A DNA stretch of 64,000 nt from Bacillus sp. CH140a_4T (GCF_008923725.1 NZ_WBPF01000013.1:868001-932000), one strand, 5' to 3'. Positions 26,670-35,315 are shown, counted from the stretch's first letter. Numbers and translations are program-made. Notes: generated from the sequence alone by a model not told the origin.

Positions 26670-27983
26670 TTATTTATCGATTAACTGCACCATAAGTAAT
26701 GCTTTTCCAACAACATTACCTTCATGATGTACTTCTACATCCACCTTACCAAATTTACGTCCAATTTCTAATACTTTCGGATGAACCGATACAACATTGT
26801 CAATTTGAACTGGTTTTACGAAATAAATTGTTAAGTTCTCAACAATTAAATCACTCTTCTTTTGCGCACGAATAACGCGATTCGTTGCTTCCGTCACAAT
26901 CGTTGCGAATACACCGTAAGATAACGTTCCGATTGAATTCGTCATTTGTGGTGTCACTGAAAATTGGTATAAATGTTCATTTTTCGCTTCTTTCGGCGTC
27001 ATAAATTGATTCGTTACAATATCATCGATTGTTTCCCCAACTTGTGGTTGACGCTGAATCATTTGCAACGCCTGAAGTACATCTTGACGGCTAATAATAC
27101 CTTGCAGTTTATTTCCTTCATCAACAACAGGAAGTAACTCAATACCTTCCCACACCATCATACGTGCCGCAGCCGCGACAGACATTTTCCCATTTACCGT
27201 AATTGGATGTTTTGTCATCACTTTATCAATCGGTGTTTCTTTTGCAACACCGATCATATCTTTTGAAGTTACAATACCTAATACCTTTTTGTTTTCATCA
27301 ACAATTGGATATCTTCCGTGCATCGTCTCTTCGTTATACGCATGCCATTGCTGCACTGTATCATTCGGCTTTAAATATAAAGTCTCTTCAATTGGCGTTA
27401 AAATATCTTCAACGAGTACAATTTCTTTCTTAATAAGCTGATCGTAAATTGCACGGTTAATTAACGTTGCAACTGTAAATGTATCGTAACTACTTGAAAT
27501 AATCGGCAGTTTTAATTCATCTGCTAATTTCTTCACATGATCTTCCGTATCAAATCCGCCCGTAATCAATACCGCAGCTCCGGCTTCTAACGCTAATTGA
27601 TGTGCATTCGTACGGTTACCGATAATCAGTAAGTTTCCTGCTTCTGTATAGCGCATCATCGCTTCTAATTTCATTGCCCCGATTACGAATTTATTTAACG
27701 TCTTATGTAGTCCTTCTCTGCCCCCAAGTACTTGACCATCGACAATGTTAACGACTTCTGCATATGTCAGTTTTTCAATATTCTCTTTCTTCTTTTGTTC
27801 AATTCGAATTGTTCCGACACGTTCAATCGTACTAACATATCCTTTATTTTCTGCATCTTTAATTGCACGGTAAGCTGTCCCTTCACTTACACTCAAATCT
27901 TTCGCAATTTGCCTTACAGAAATTTTATGCCCTACTGGCAGGCCATTAATATGTTCTAAAATTTGGTTATGCTTGGTAGCCAA
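26670..27983 (-). CDS. ytoI: CBS/DRTGG/hot-dog domain regulator YtoI
   Basis: 437-residue multidomain cytoplasmic protein. N-terminal winged-helix-like region (1-60, ISVRQIAKDLSVSEGTAYRAIKDAENKGYV), DRTGG-like domain (about 75-185), two CBS motifs (about 190-310, TPIDKVMTKHPITVNGKMSV and LQGIISRQDVLQAL) that usually bind adenosine nucleotides, and a C-terminal hot-dog fold (about 330-437). Matches Bacillus YtoI. Probably a nucleotide-sensing regulator; targets unknown. The start appears to be TTG with only a weak GGTG upstream, so the exact start is less certain. Confidence 0.88.
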   Translation of the reverse strand: MATKHNQILEHINGLPVGHKISVRQIAKDLSVSEGTAYRAIKDAENKGYVSTIERVGTIRIEQKKKENIEKLTYAEVVNIVDGQVLGGREGLHKTLNKFVIGAMKLEAMMRYTEAGNLLIIGNRTNAHQLALEAGAAVLITGGFDTEDHVKKLADELKLPIISSSYDTFTVATLINRAIYDQLIKKEIVLVEDILTPIEETLYLKPNDTVQQWHAYNEETMHGRYPIVDENKKVLGIVTSKDMIGVAKETPIDKVMTKHPITVNGKMSVAAAARMMVWEGIELLPVVDEGNKLQGIISRQDVLQALQMIQRQPQVGETIDDIVTNQFMTPKEAKNEHLYQFSVTPQMTNSIGTLSYGVFATIVTEATNRVIRAQKKSDLIVENLTIYFVKPVQIDNVVSVHPKVLEIGRKFGKVDVEVHHEGNVVGKALLMVQLIDK

Positions 27984-28227
27984 ATGGTTTCACCATACTT
28001 TCTTTTCCCTAAATTCTTCATGTGTTGTATTTTCAGTATACTATATTTTCAAAACTGTTACACTCTCTCTTTATATATCTGTACTATTTTTTTTATAACA
28101 AAATACGCCTTACATTACACCGCTGCTTCCATTACAACAATGTAATGGTATTGTCATCTCGTTCGATAGTTTCTCCAGCCGCTTCAATATACAATTAAGA
28201 CAAGAAATGAAACAAAGGAGCGGATAC

Positions 28228-28389
28228 ATGATGAAAAAATTATTAGAAGTTGTAGGTGCTGTATTTTTAGCTTTCGTAGACGGGAAAAAAGTTGCAATGG
28301 AATTGAATGAAACACCTGAACAGCCACTTCCAAAAAGGAAAGAGTCACCAAAACAAGTACAAACTTTAAAAGCTGTCCTACACACGTAA
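28228..28389 (+). CDS. Small hypothetical protein, 53 residues
   Basis: Short ORF beginning MMKKLLEVVGAVFLAFVDGKK, with AAAGGAG seven bases upstream and a terminator two bases after the stop. It has a hydrophobic N-terminal segment (about 5-18) and a polar, Pro/Lys-rich tail with predicted disorder. It could be a small membrane-associated peptide. It is convergent with ytkL and shares the terminator. No family recognised. Confidence 0.6.
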   Translation: MMKKLLEVVGAVFLAFVDGKKVAMELNETPEQPLPKRKESPKQVQTLKAVLHT

Positions 28390-28390
28390 A

Positions 28391-28422
28391 AACCCTTCAC
28401 TTGTCTTTTCAAATGAAGGGTT
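28391..28422. terminator. Terminator between small ORF and ytkL
   Basis: AACCCTTCA/TGAAGGGTT 9-bp stem with a 14-base loop, followed by TCTTTT on the plus strand and preceded by AAA on the minus strand side. Confidence 0.75.
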
Positions 28423-28428
28423 TCTTTT

Positions 28429-29112
28429 CTATAGTGTAATACTTTCTCCAGCTTCTAATACTTTCCCTGTACAATTTTGTAGCTTTTCTACAAATTGATA
28501 TGGATCTTGTTCAATTACTGGGAACGTATTGTAATGCATCGGTACAACAGTTTTCGCCTGAACCCATTTTGCTGCTAACACAGCATCTTCTGGTCCCATT
28601 GTGAAGTTATCACCAATTGGTAAAAATGCTACATCAATGTTATTTAGTTCCCCAATTAATTTCATATCAGAGAATAGAGCAGTATCTCCTGCATGGTACA
28701 CAGTTTTCTCTTCTGCTGTAAATAAAATACCTGCTGGCATACCTGTATATGTAATCGTCTTATTTTCTTCATCAATATAACTAGAACCGTGGAATGCTTG
28801 TGTAAACTTCACTTTTCCGAAGTCAAATTCATGCGAACCACCAATATGCATCGGATGTGTATTTACACCTTGCCAACTTAAAAATGTCGCTAGTTCAAAC
28901 GGTGCCACAACAACTGCATTATTTTTCTTCGCAAGCTCTACTGTATCTCCAATATGATCACCATGTCCATGCGATAAAAGAATCGCATCTACTTTTACAT
29001 CTTCAGCCTTTAAATCTGTTTTCGGATTGCCCGTTAAAAATGGATCAATTAAAATCACTTTTCCATTCGTTTCGATCTTTACAACTGAATGCCCATGATA
29101 AGATACTTTCAT
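28429..29112 (-). CDS. ytkL: Metal-dependent hydrolase YtkL (UPF0173)
   Basis: 227-residue metallo-beta-lactamase-fold protein. The metal-binding motif [12 protein letters not shown] (HxHxDH) is near residue 50; further ligands are in HAGDTALF and PMHYNTFP. This is the UPF0173 family, assigned as metal-dependent hydrolases of unknown substrate, with no link to antibiotic resistance. ATG after AGGGGAGG. It is divergent from the M24 peptidase gene, so both promoters lie in the 150-base gap. Confidence 0.92.
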   Translation of the reverse strand: MKVSYHGHSVVKIETNGKVILIDPFLTGNPKTDLKAEDVKVDAILLSHGHGDHIGDTVELAKKNNAVVVAPFELATFLSWQGVNTHPMHIGGSHEFDFGKVKFTQAFHGSSYIDEENKTITYTGMPAGILFTAEEKTVYHAGDTALFSDMKLIGELNNIDVAFLPIGDNFTMGPEDAVLAAKWVQAKTVVPMHYNTFPVIEQDPYQFVEKLQNCTGKVLEAGESITL

Positions 29113-29261
29113 TATTACATTCCTCCCCTATTCACATTCTCACTTTTTATTCTACATGATTTTTCAATTCCCTGTCTTTTCTAACATCGATTTACTTGTC
29201 ATAACACTTTCCTACGATGTAAAGTTATATTTGTAATTAAATATCTCGGGGGTGCCAATCG

Positions 29262-30359
29262 ATGAATGCTAGATTAGAAAATTTAATGCAATGGCTAAAA
29301 GAAAAAAACGTAGAAGCTGCGTTCTTAACTTCTACACCGAACGTCTTCTACATGACAAACTTCCACTGTGAACCACACGAAAGACTTCTTGGTATGTTCG
29401 TATTCCAAGAAAAAGAGCCTATTTTAATTTGCCCTAAAATGGAAGAAGGCCAAGCACGTAACGCTGGCTGGGCACATGAGATTATCGGATTTACTGATAC
29501 TGACAGACCATGGGATATGATTGCAAAAGCAATTAAAGACCGCGGCATCAATGCAAACGCAGTTGCAATTGAAAAAGAACATTTAAACGTAGAACGTTAC
29601 GAAGAATTAACAAAACTATTCCCAAATGCAGCTTTCAAATCAGCTGAGGAGAAAGTTCGTGAACTTCGTTTAATTAAAGATGAAAAAGAACTTTCTATTT
29701 TACGCGAAGCAGCTAAAATGGCGGACTACGCTGTTGAAGTTGGTGTAAATGCAATTAAAGAAGATCGTAGCGAGCTAGAAGTATTAGCAATTATCGAACA
29801 CGAATTAAAAACAAGAGGCATACATAAAATGTCATTTGATACGATGGTATTAGCAGGCGCAAACTCTGCTCTTCCACACGGTATTCCAGGTGCAAACAAA
29901 ATGAAACGCGGCGATTTCGTACTATTTGATTTAGGCGTAATCATTGAAGGTTATTGCTCTGACATTACACGTACAGTAGCATTTGGTGACATTTCTGAAG
30001 AGCAAACTCGTATTTATAACACTGTACTTGCTGGACAACTACAAGCAGTTGAAGCATGTAAACCTGGTGTTACACTTGGCGCAATCGACAACGCTGCTCG
30101 TTCTGTTATCGCAGATGCAGGTTACGGCGACTTCTTCCCGCACCGCCTTGGTCACGGACTTGGAATTAGCGTACACGAATATCCAGATGTAAAAGCTGGT
30201 AACGAGTCTCCATTAAAAGAAGGTATGGTCTTCACAATCGAGCCAGGTATTTACGTACCAAACGTAGGTGGCGTTCGTATTGAAGATGATATTTACATCA
30301 CAAAAGACGGATCAGAAATTTTAACGAAATTCCCGAAAGAATTACAATTTGTGAAATAA
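29262..30359 (+). CDS. M24-family Xaa-Pro dipeptidase/aminopeptidase
   Basis: 365-residue pita-bread-fold metallopeptidase. N-terminal creatinase-like domain (1-125), catalytic domain with the five metal ligands in FDLGVIIEGYCSDITRT (two Asp), GHGLGISVHE (His), FTIEPGIYV (Glu) and VRIEDDIY (Glu). It releases amino acids next to proline and helps peptide turnover in the cytoplasm. ATG after CGGGGGTG. Monocistronic, with a terminator two bases after the stop. Several paralogues exist in Bacillus, so I give no gene symbol. Confidence 0.92.
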   Translation: MNARLENLMQWLKEKNVEAAFLTSTPNVFYMTNFHCEPHERLLGMFVFQEKEPILICPKMEEGQARNAGWAHEIIGFTDTDRPWDMIAKAIKDRGINANAVAIEKEHLNVERYEELTKLFPNAAFKSAEEKVRELRLIKDEKELSILREAAKMADYAVEVGVNAIKEDRSELEVLAIIEHELKTRGIHKMSFDTMVLAGANSALPHGIPGANKMKRGDFVLFDLGVIIEGYCSDITRTVAFGDISEEQTRIYNTVLAGQLQAVEACKPGVTLGAIDNAARSVIADAGYGDFFPHRLGHGLGISVHEYPDVKAGNESPLKEGMVFTIEPGIYVPNVGGVRIEDDIYITKDGSEILTKFPKELQFVK

Positions 30360-30362
30360 GAA

Positions 30363-30388
30363 AAAAGGCAGCGTGGTTGCTGCCTTTT
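30363..30388. terminator. Terminator after M24 peptidase gene
   Basis: AAAAGGCAGC/GCTGCCTTTT 10-bp stem with a 6-base loop. Works for the peptidase and, in the other direction, for the convergent lipoprotein gene. Confidence 0.9.
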
Positions 30389-30389
30389 C

Positions 30390-30761
30390 CTATTCCTCTA
30401 CTATTTTAAACTTCTCTACAATCATTTTTGCTGGATAGCTTTCAAGCATTTGAGAAGACCATACTTTTATTTTACTCCCTGTTTTTAGTTTATTATATGC
30501 ATCTTTAACCTTAAAACTTAGGACTATATGTGATGGATGATCTTTATTCATTTGTTGTTCTATATAATTTTGTAGCTCTACTTTCGTTTCAAACGTTTTA
30601 TCACTGACAAAAAATACCGTGTCATTTTTTAATATGACATATCCTTCTTTAAGTACTTTTTTGACGGCTACTCGCTCTACTGGCTTTGTAGTGCACGCTG
30701 ATAATATGATTAGAAATACACTAAAAAATATATACATAGCAGCTCTCATATTCCTATTCAT
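30390..30761 (-). CDS. Lipoprotein, DUF3221-like
   Basis: 123-residue predicted lipoprotein. The signal peptide (MNRNMRAAMYIFFSVFLIIL) ends in the lipobox LSAC, with the lipid-attached Cys at about 23. The mature part is a small OB-like beta domain, reminiscent of DUF3221 proteins (GYVILKNDTVFFVSD ... GSKIKVWSSQMLESYPAKM), which are common in the B. cereus group. ATG after GAGGGG. It lies 20 bases downstream of another lipoprotein gene on the same strand, so they may form an operon. Function unknown. Confidence 0.8.
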   Translation of the reverse strand: MNRNMRAAMYIFFSVFLIILSACTTKPVERVAVKKVLKEGYVILKNDTVFFVSDKTFETKVELQNYIEQQMNKDHPSHIVLSFKVKDAYNKLKTGSKIKVWSSQMLESYPAKMIVEKFKIVEE

Positions 30762-30781
30762 TTTTAACCCCTCACTCTACA

Positions 30782-31156
30782 CTATTTCCGCTTTAACACC
30801 ATCTTCTCCTCATACTTATCATCCCATGTAATCACAACCTCTATCGGTTCATCTTTAGATAGAGGCGCACAACTTACACAAGAAGACTTCATTTCAACCT
30901 TTGCTCCTTTATGAACTTCTGAAGTTTGTGTCATTGTACGAAAGGTTTCATTAATAGCAATCTCTAAATTTTTAAATTCGGTATTTCCATCTCCGCCTTT
31001 ATACTGAAACGTAAACATTCCATCTTCGCTGTCATCCTTAATATATCCTTTATATTGCCCCGTCCAACTTTTGCTCTCGCTAGAAAAAGTAACATACGAA
31101 AGCGAACAGCTTCCTAAAAAGAAAATACTGATGAAAAAGAATAATGTTCTCTTCAT
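30782..31156 (-). CDS. Lipoprotein of unknown function
   Basis: 124-residue predicted lipoprotein with signal peptide MKRTLFFFISIFFLGSC and lipobox LGSC. The mature part looks like a small beta sandwich and contains a CVSC pair near the middle that could be redox-active or bind metal. The ATG is chosen for best spacing to GGAGG; an adjacent upstream ATG is possible. First gene of a likely two-gene lipoprotein operon, divergent from the DUF2785 gene. No family recognised. Confidence 0.72.
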   Translation of the reverse strand: MKRTLFFFISIFFLGSCSLSYVTFSSESKSWTGQYKGYIKDDSEDGMFTFQYKGGDGNTEFKNLEIAINETFRTMTQTSEVHKGAKVEMKSSCVSCAPLSKDEPIEVVITWDDKYEEKMVLKRK

Positions 31157-31248
31157 CATGCCCCTCCATTCCAAAGCCTTATTTATTGTCTATTTCTTCC
31201 TCTTATTATATTAGAAAAATACAGAATTTTCTAAAAATGGAGGTTTAT

Positions 31249-32079
31249 ATGTTACAACAACAGTTAGAAGACATTCGTAATAATAATTACATACTGGATA
31301 ACACAATTAATACGAATTCTTTAAGTTCCAATATGCTTGAGCACATCGGTGTTACCGATAGCTATTTACGAGACAAACTTATTTACTCTACTTTTTATCA
31401 TCTCATCAAAAAGGACTACATTTCACATACACACTTACAGAAATTATTATTAGAAAGCATCAGCGAAAACTATTTATTTTATAGAATTCATTCAGATGAC
31501 GAAGATGCTGTATTCACCCGTGCATTTACAACATTATTAATGGTGCTCATTATTGATGCTGATACAAAATATAATTTCTTATCACAGACTGATTTTTTGA
31601 CTGTAAAAGATCAATTAATTCTATATATGAACAACGAGCATGATTTCCGTGGATACATTCAAGACCAAGGCTGGGCACATAGTATCGCTCATGCTTCTGA
31701 TACATTTGAAGCGCTTGTTCGTAGTCCTAAACTGGAAACTTTACATTACGAAGAAATATTACAAACTTTATTAAACAAAGTTTGTGTTCATTCCATCTAT
31801 TACAAATACGAAGAAGATGAGCGTCTCGTTTATCCTATTGTCACAATGCTGCAAAATAGTCTAAAGGAAGAAATACTCATAGTAGCCCTTCATGACTTGG
31901 TAGCCCAATTACCCGTCCAAAAACAAACATTACCTATTAAATCGTACGAGTATCTATACGGAAATATAAAATCTTTCTTACGTAGCTTATTTTTCAGATT
32001 ACGTACAATGTCTATATGTAAAAAAACTGAACGTGAAGTTGAAAAATTACTACAAGAACTTCATAAATATTATTACTAA
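31249..32079 (+). CDS. DUF2785-family protein
   Basis: 276-residue soluble, mostly helical protein of the DUF2785 family. The conserved signature FRGYIQDQGWAHSIAHASDTFEALV is near residue 145-170. No catalytic site is known for the family. The start MLQQQLEDIRNN follows TGGAGG; a long in-frame extension upstream has no ribosome-binding site and overlaps the divergent lipoprotein gene. Ends at a terminator shared with the convergent small membrane-protein gene. Confidence 0.85.
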   Translation: MLQQQLEDIRNNNYILDNTINTNSLSSNMLEHIGVTDSYLRDKLIYSTFYHLIKKDYISHTHLQKLLLESISENYLFYRIHSDDEDAVFTRAFTTLLMVLIIDADTKYNFLSQTDFLTVKDQLILYMNNEHDFRGYIQDQGWAHSIAHASDTFEALVRSPKLETLHYEEILQTLLNKVCVHSIYYKYEEDERLVYPIVTMLQNSLKEEILIVALHDLVAQLPVQKQTLPIKSYEYLYGNIKSFLRSLFFRLRTMSICKKTEREVEKLLQELHKYYY

Positions 32080-32080
32080 A

Positions 32081-32109
32081 AAAGAAGGCCACTCAAAAAG
32101 TGCCTTCTT
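32081..32109. terminator. Bidirectional terminator
   Basis: Stem AAGAAGGC-ACT/AGTGCCTTCTT with one bulged base and A-/T-rich flanks. The stop codon of the opposite gene (32093) lies inside it. Confidence 0.8.
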
Positions 32110-32299
32110 CTATTTCACTAATATTTAATTGAAATTTCACGATCCAAACTGAGAAAAGGTGGACAAGAAGCGCAAACGCCATACATGCTCCGCTTAAAAA
32201 AGTTAGTATAGGATGGGAATACACGTGCCCTAATCCATAGGATATCGCCACGAAAAACATTGTTATGTAAATATAAATTGCTCCATGTATTTGCCTCAT
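32093..32299 (-). CDS. Small membrane protein, 68 residues
   Basis: Two hydrophobic segments (about 5-24 and 30-55) and a short acidic tail. The start MRQIHGAIYIYI is set by AAAGGAGG, six bases upstream; an upstream ATG 16 codons earlier has no ribosome-binding site. Its 3' end is embedded in a terminator. No family recognised. Upstream of it lies a decayed anti-sigma gene. Confidence 0.65.
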   Translation of the reverse strand: MRQIHGAIYIYITMFFVAISYGLGHVYSHPILTFLSGACMAFALLVHLFSVWIVKFQLNISEIEEGTF

Positions 32300-32362
32300 A
32301 TGAACCTCCTTTTCCCATATTATAACATAAATTTTCTGATTATTCAAATTAATCTCTCGTGA

Positions 32363-32572
32363 TCAATATTTCTCAACTGTTACACCTCTAACAGCAGCCT
32401 TAATATATGGTGCTCCTTGTAAACTTTGTAAATCTTCTGTTTTACCTGTTACAACTACACCGTATATTGGTAGGTCTTTTGGTTTCGTATTTTTTATTTC
32501 TTTATAGTTTGTCCTAAAAGATTCTTGATATCCCCTTTTATTTTCACTTAAAGATATCCAGATACAGCTTTT
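32363..32572 (-). pseudogene. 3' remnant of an anti-sigma factor gene
   Basis: About 69 codons are open on the minus strand with no start codon or ribosome-binding site, preceded by in-frame stops. The peptide ends KPKDLPIYGVVVTGKTED and then LQSLQGAPYIKAAVRGVTVEKY (two adjacent stretches), the typical C-terminal end of the sigma-factor-regulator (Sigma_reg_C) domain found in B. cereus-group anti-sigma proteins. The rest of the gene and its sigma factor are absent. It lies in a 393-base gap with no intact gene, which otherwise holds only a terminator (32591-32616). Confidence 0.65.
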
Positions 32573-32590
32573 CTAAATGTTTATTATAAT

Positions 32591-32616
32591 AAAAAGCACA
32601 TCTATTTTGATGTGCT
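32591..32616 (-). terminator. Terminator downstream of GNAT gene
   Basis: AGCACATC/GATGTGCT 8-bp stem with a 6-base loop and five T on the minus strand; about 75 bases after the acetyltransferase stop codon. Confidence 0.75.
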
Positions 32617-32692
32617 CTACACATATACTTTAGTAACATATGAATCATTTTTTTGAAGCAAAAACTCCCACTCATCTCTCCCCAAACTATCG

Positions 32693-33148
32693 TTATGACT
32701 TAGTTGCCATAATAATTGAACGAGGATAAAACCCCAGCTTTTCATAAAACGATACAGCTTCATTTCCGTACACTACTGTTAATTCAATTTCATCTATCTT
32801 CTTCGCTTTAAACCATTCCACTGCACTATTCATTAATTTTAAACCAAATCCGTTTCTTCGGTATTTTTCATCAACCAATAAAACTTCAATCTTTCCGCTT
32901 ACACTTTTACTATACGCTATACAAAATCCTAATATATCAGCTGTTTCCGCCTCAACTAATAATTCAATTCTATATTCTCCGTACTTTGAATTCTGTTTAT
33001 AATTTTCAATACGTTCCTCAAATGTCATTCTTGGATAATCACCAGAAAAATGTTTTGATTTATTATTATGATATTCATGCAATTTATTTAAGGGTTCTCT
33101 TATTATTTCTATTTCATCGAGAGTGATATATTTATTACTAATTCTCAT
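32693..33148 (-). CDS. GNAT-family N-acetyltransferase
   Basis: 151-residue GNAT acetyltransferase. The acetyl-CoA-binding segment VLLVDEKYRRNGFGLKLMNSA (R/Q-x-x-G-x-G pattern) is near residue 90-110, and the C-terminal strand has VVYGNEAVSFYEKLGFYPR. Substrate unknown. The ATG follows TTGGAGA. Alone on the minus strand, with a gap of about 70 bases to the upstream three-gene cluster. Confidence 0.88.
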   Translation of the reverse strand: MRISNKYITLDEIEIIREPLNKLHEYHNNKSKHFSGDYPRMTFEERIENYKQNSKYGEYRIELLVEAETADILGFCIAYSKSVSGKIEVLLVDEKYRRNGFGLKLMNSAVEWFKAKKIDEIELTVVYGNEAVSFYEKLGFYPRSIIMATKS

Positions 33149-33220
33149 CTTACAGCATCTCCAATAATATATATTCCAACAAAAAAGAAGACCTTTTTAC
33201 GTTTATAAAATACCAATCTA

Positions 33221-33565
33221 TTATTTCATCGCGTCCTTCACAACATCTTGAATCATAACGACTTCTGTTTTCATATCAACAGACGGTACTTCTTCATCAA
33301 TGCATTCATACCAAAACGCTAAGTGCTTTTTATCAATTTCATGATAAGAATTTTCGACAAGAGCCCCGCCTTCTCCTTGCACAGAATACCAATATAAGTA
33401 CTCTTCTCCATCTCTTATTTCCCGGAAAATTGTCTCAACGTACATCTTTTCGTCGTTTAGTGTCAAGAGCACTTCTTTCATATTGTCATTAAGAAGCTTC
33501 ATCCATGCATCTACACGCTGACTTTTACCTTGTTTCACTTTAAATCTCGTTAACTCTACATTCAT
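33221..33565 (-). CDS. Small protein, DUF6176-like
   Basis: 114-residue soluble alpha/beta protein beginning MNVELTRFKVKQGKSQRVDAWMKLL. The pattern resembles a dimeric ferredoxin-like (antibiotic monooxygenase-type) fold and the DUF6176 group. Acts presumably in the cytoplasm; function unknown. It starts two bases after the upstream acetyltransferase stop with GGGGGAA as ribosome-binding site, so it is the last gene of a tightly packed three-gene operon (cupin, acetyltransferase, this gene). Confidence 0.7.
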   Translation of the reverse strand: MNVELTRFKVKQGKSQRVDAWMKLLNDNMKEVLLTLNDEKMYVETIFREIRDGEEYLYWYSVQGEGGALVENSYHEIDKKHLAFWYECIDEEVPSVDMKTEVVMIQDVVKDAMK

Positions 33566-33567
33566 TT

Positions 33568-34356
33568 TTATTCCCCCGTTTTCTTACGTACAAACAATCT
33601 ATATTCTATTGGATTATGAAAACTTAATTTACTAGCTAGTTTTTGCGAAGGAATATTGTCTACATAACAATCCCAGCATGGTGTAATATCATTTTGCATG
33701 CAATATTCAATGAACCGCATTGCAACAGCTTGGGCTAAACCTTTCTCCTGATATGCTTCATGCGTTACAATATCAATTTCAGCAAATCCATTTCCGTTAA
33801 ATATCGAAACACATTCCGCTACAATTATCCCATCTTGTTCTATACAAAATCCAAAGCCATTATTTAAAAACACTTCAGTTGATCCCCAATATTCTTTATA
33901 ATATGCCTCTGTAAATTCATTGCTTTGTGCTATATCTTTTCTATCAATACGCTTCACTTCATATGTATTTTTGTTTGCATCTTGTTTTCTCTCTTTAAAG
34001 GTTACGCTTTGAAATTTCATTCGTGGGATGTTCCGAAGTGTATTACTAAATCGCTCTTCTATCATCATTTCCCACTCTTCACTTGAAGTAAAGAGTGTAA
34101 ATCTCTTCTCTGTTTTTTCAATAGCCATTTTTAAATATGCAAATAAACCTTCGTTATAATTGTGATCATCCGTATCACCAAATAAATAATAGATACCGTT
34201 AGCTGTAATAATTAATCCTGCTGTTAACTTCTCGTTTGTAAAAACTTCACCATCTATCATTTGATCACATATTGCATAAGCAAACGTCGTTGTTCTTGTA
34301 AGACTTTCTAAAATCGGAAGGATTTTTCTATACTCAGCTACAGATAACTTTTTCAT
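33568..34356 (-). CDS. GNAT-family acetyltransferase, large form
   Basis: 262-residue acetyltransferase with an extra N-terminal domain (about 1-125) and a GNAT core in the C-terminal half: AEIDIVTHEAYQEKGLAQAVAMRFIEYC carries the acetyl-CoA loop and NIPSQKLASKLSFHNPIEYRLF the last strand. Resembles the GNAT group with long N termini common in Bacillus. It overlaps the upstream cupin gene by four bases (ATGA), implying coupled translation. Substrate unknown. Confidence 0.85.
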   Translation of the reverse strand: MKKLSVAEYRKILPILESLTRTTTFAYAICDQMIDGEVFTNEKLTAGLIITANGIYYLFGDTDDHNYNEGLFAYLKMAIEKTEKRFTLFTSSEEWEMMIEERFSNTLRNIPRMKFQSVTFKERKQDANKNTYEVKRIDRKDIAQSNEFTEAYYKEYWGSTEVFLNNGFGFCIEQDGIIVAECVSIFNGNGFAEIDIVTHEAYQEKGLAQAVAMRFIEYCMQNDITPCWDCYVDNIPSQKLASKLSFHNPIEYRLFVRKKTGE

Positions 34357-34685
34357 AATTGCTCCACTTTAATCGTATCAGCTTCTATAATTTCAAAACA
34401 AAGATTTACTGTTCTCTTTAATGCTCTCGTTCTATGAATCTTGCACGCTGGAATTAAGATAGAATCATTTGGCTTTAAAACCGCCGTTTCTCCATCTTCA
34501 AAATCGATAAGTAATTCTCCCTCTAGTACAATAAATAATTCATCCGAATTCGAATGATAGTGCCAATCATATTCACCAGTAAATACAGCGATTCGTAAGC
34601 AATGACTATTTACATTTGAAACGACGAAGTTTTTATGTTGATCTTGAATGTCCTTTGTTAATTCTAATAAATTCACAGTCTCCAT
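34353..34685 (-). CDS. Cupin-domain protein
   Basis: 110-residue single-domain cupin. The first motif GEYDWHYHSNSDELFIVLEG gives the His-His-Glu ligands, and the second motif PNDSILIPACKIHRTRA gives the last His. Probably a metal-binding enzyme or sugar/small-molecule sensor; substrate unknown. First gene of a three-gene operon with an acetyltransferase and a DUF6176-like protein. The start METVNLLEL follows AAAGGGTG; a GTG four codons earlier overlaps that ribosome-binding site. Confidence 0.85.
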   Translation of the reverse strand: METVNLLELTKDIQDQHKNFVVSNVNSHCLRIAVFTGEYDWHYHSNSDELFIVLEGELLIDFEDGETAVLKPNDSILIPACKIHRTRALKRTVNLCFEIIEADTIKVEQL

Positions 34686-34729
34686 ATTTCGTCTCACCCT
34701 TTCATTAATCGTTTTTCTGAAAAACTAGC

Positions 34730-35137
34730 TTAGTCTCCACCACCACTTGAGCTGTTACAATCATTGCTACTGTAGTCACCGAATCCACTTGATGAGCTTG
34801 AAGCATATGAAGATTTTTTGCTCATTTTTCTTTGCTTATCTTTCTTACTTTCATGACTAGGCCATACTGTAGCAAAGAGTATAACGAATAAGGCTAATTT
34901 TATTACGACAAGTGTAAATTCTAGAATGCTCTCAATAATATTAGAAGTTATCTCAAAACTGTAAAACACTCCAAATGAATACATACACAAAATTACATAA
35001 AGAGCCATACAAATATACCGAAATGTTTTCTCTATCATAATGACTATTTTTTGTGAAAGAGGTATGTTCTGTTCCTGTTTTTTCTTTATATACTTTTGTC
35101 TTTTAACTTGCTTTTTCTTTCTCTTTTTACTCCCCAT
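34730..35137 (-). CDS. Membrane protein with basic N terminus and Ser/Gly-rich tail
   Basis: About 135 residues. A very basic N terminus (GSKKRKKKQVKRQKYIKKKQ) is followed by two membrane helices (about 40-60 and 72-92) and a low-complexity tail rich in Ser and Lys that ends SSSGGGD. No family recognised. The start MGSKKRKK follows GAGGAG by seven bases; a longer version lacks a ribosome-binding site. It is divergent from the XRE regulator, whose operator region lies about 80 bases upstream. Confidence 0.62.
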   Translation of the reverse strand: MGSKKRKKKQVKRQKYIKKKQEQNIPLSQKIVIMIEKTFRYICMALYVILCMYSFGVFYSFEITSNIIESILEFTLVVIKLALFVILFATVWPSHESKKDKQRKMSKKSSYASSSSSGFGDYSSNDCNSSSGGGD

Positions 35138-35217
35138 CAAATCTCCTCTTTTAACTTCTTTTTTCATTTAATTCCAAATTATCACAAAAAATAACATTAT
35201 AACAAGCTATATTTCAC

Positions 35218-35278
35218 GTAAAGTTTTGTTTACTTTTTGTAAAGTTTTATTTACTTATTACCTAAAAATGGATATGAT
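35218..35278 (+). promoter_or_regulatory. XRE promoter with two tandem operators
   Basis: GTAAAGTTTTGTTTAC (35218-35233) and GTAAAGTTTTATTTAC (35239-35254) are near-identical 16-bp dyads (GTAAA/TTTAC) exactly 21 bp apart. The second overlaps the -35 TTTACT (35250-35255). A 17-base spacer leads to -10 TATGAT (35273-35278). Strongly suggests autoregulation by the XRE protein encoded directly downstream. Confidence 0.65.
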
Positions 35279-35315
35279 AAATGTAACAAATTTACAAAAA
35301 GGAGACTTTGTATAT

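Noticed and set aside
28110-28412. 100-codon minus-strand ORF covering the small 53-residue gene
   Set aside because: No ribosome-binding site, and the plus-strand ORF has a clear one plus a terminator.
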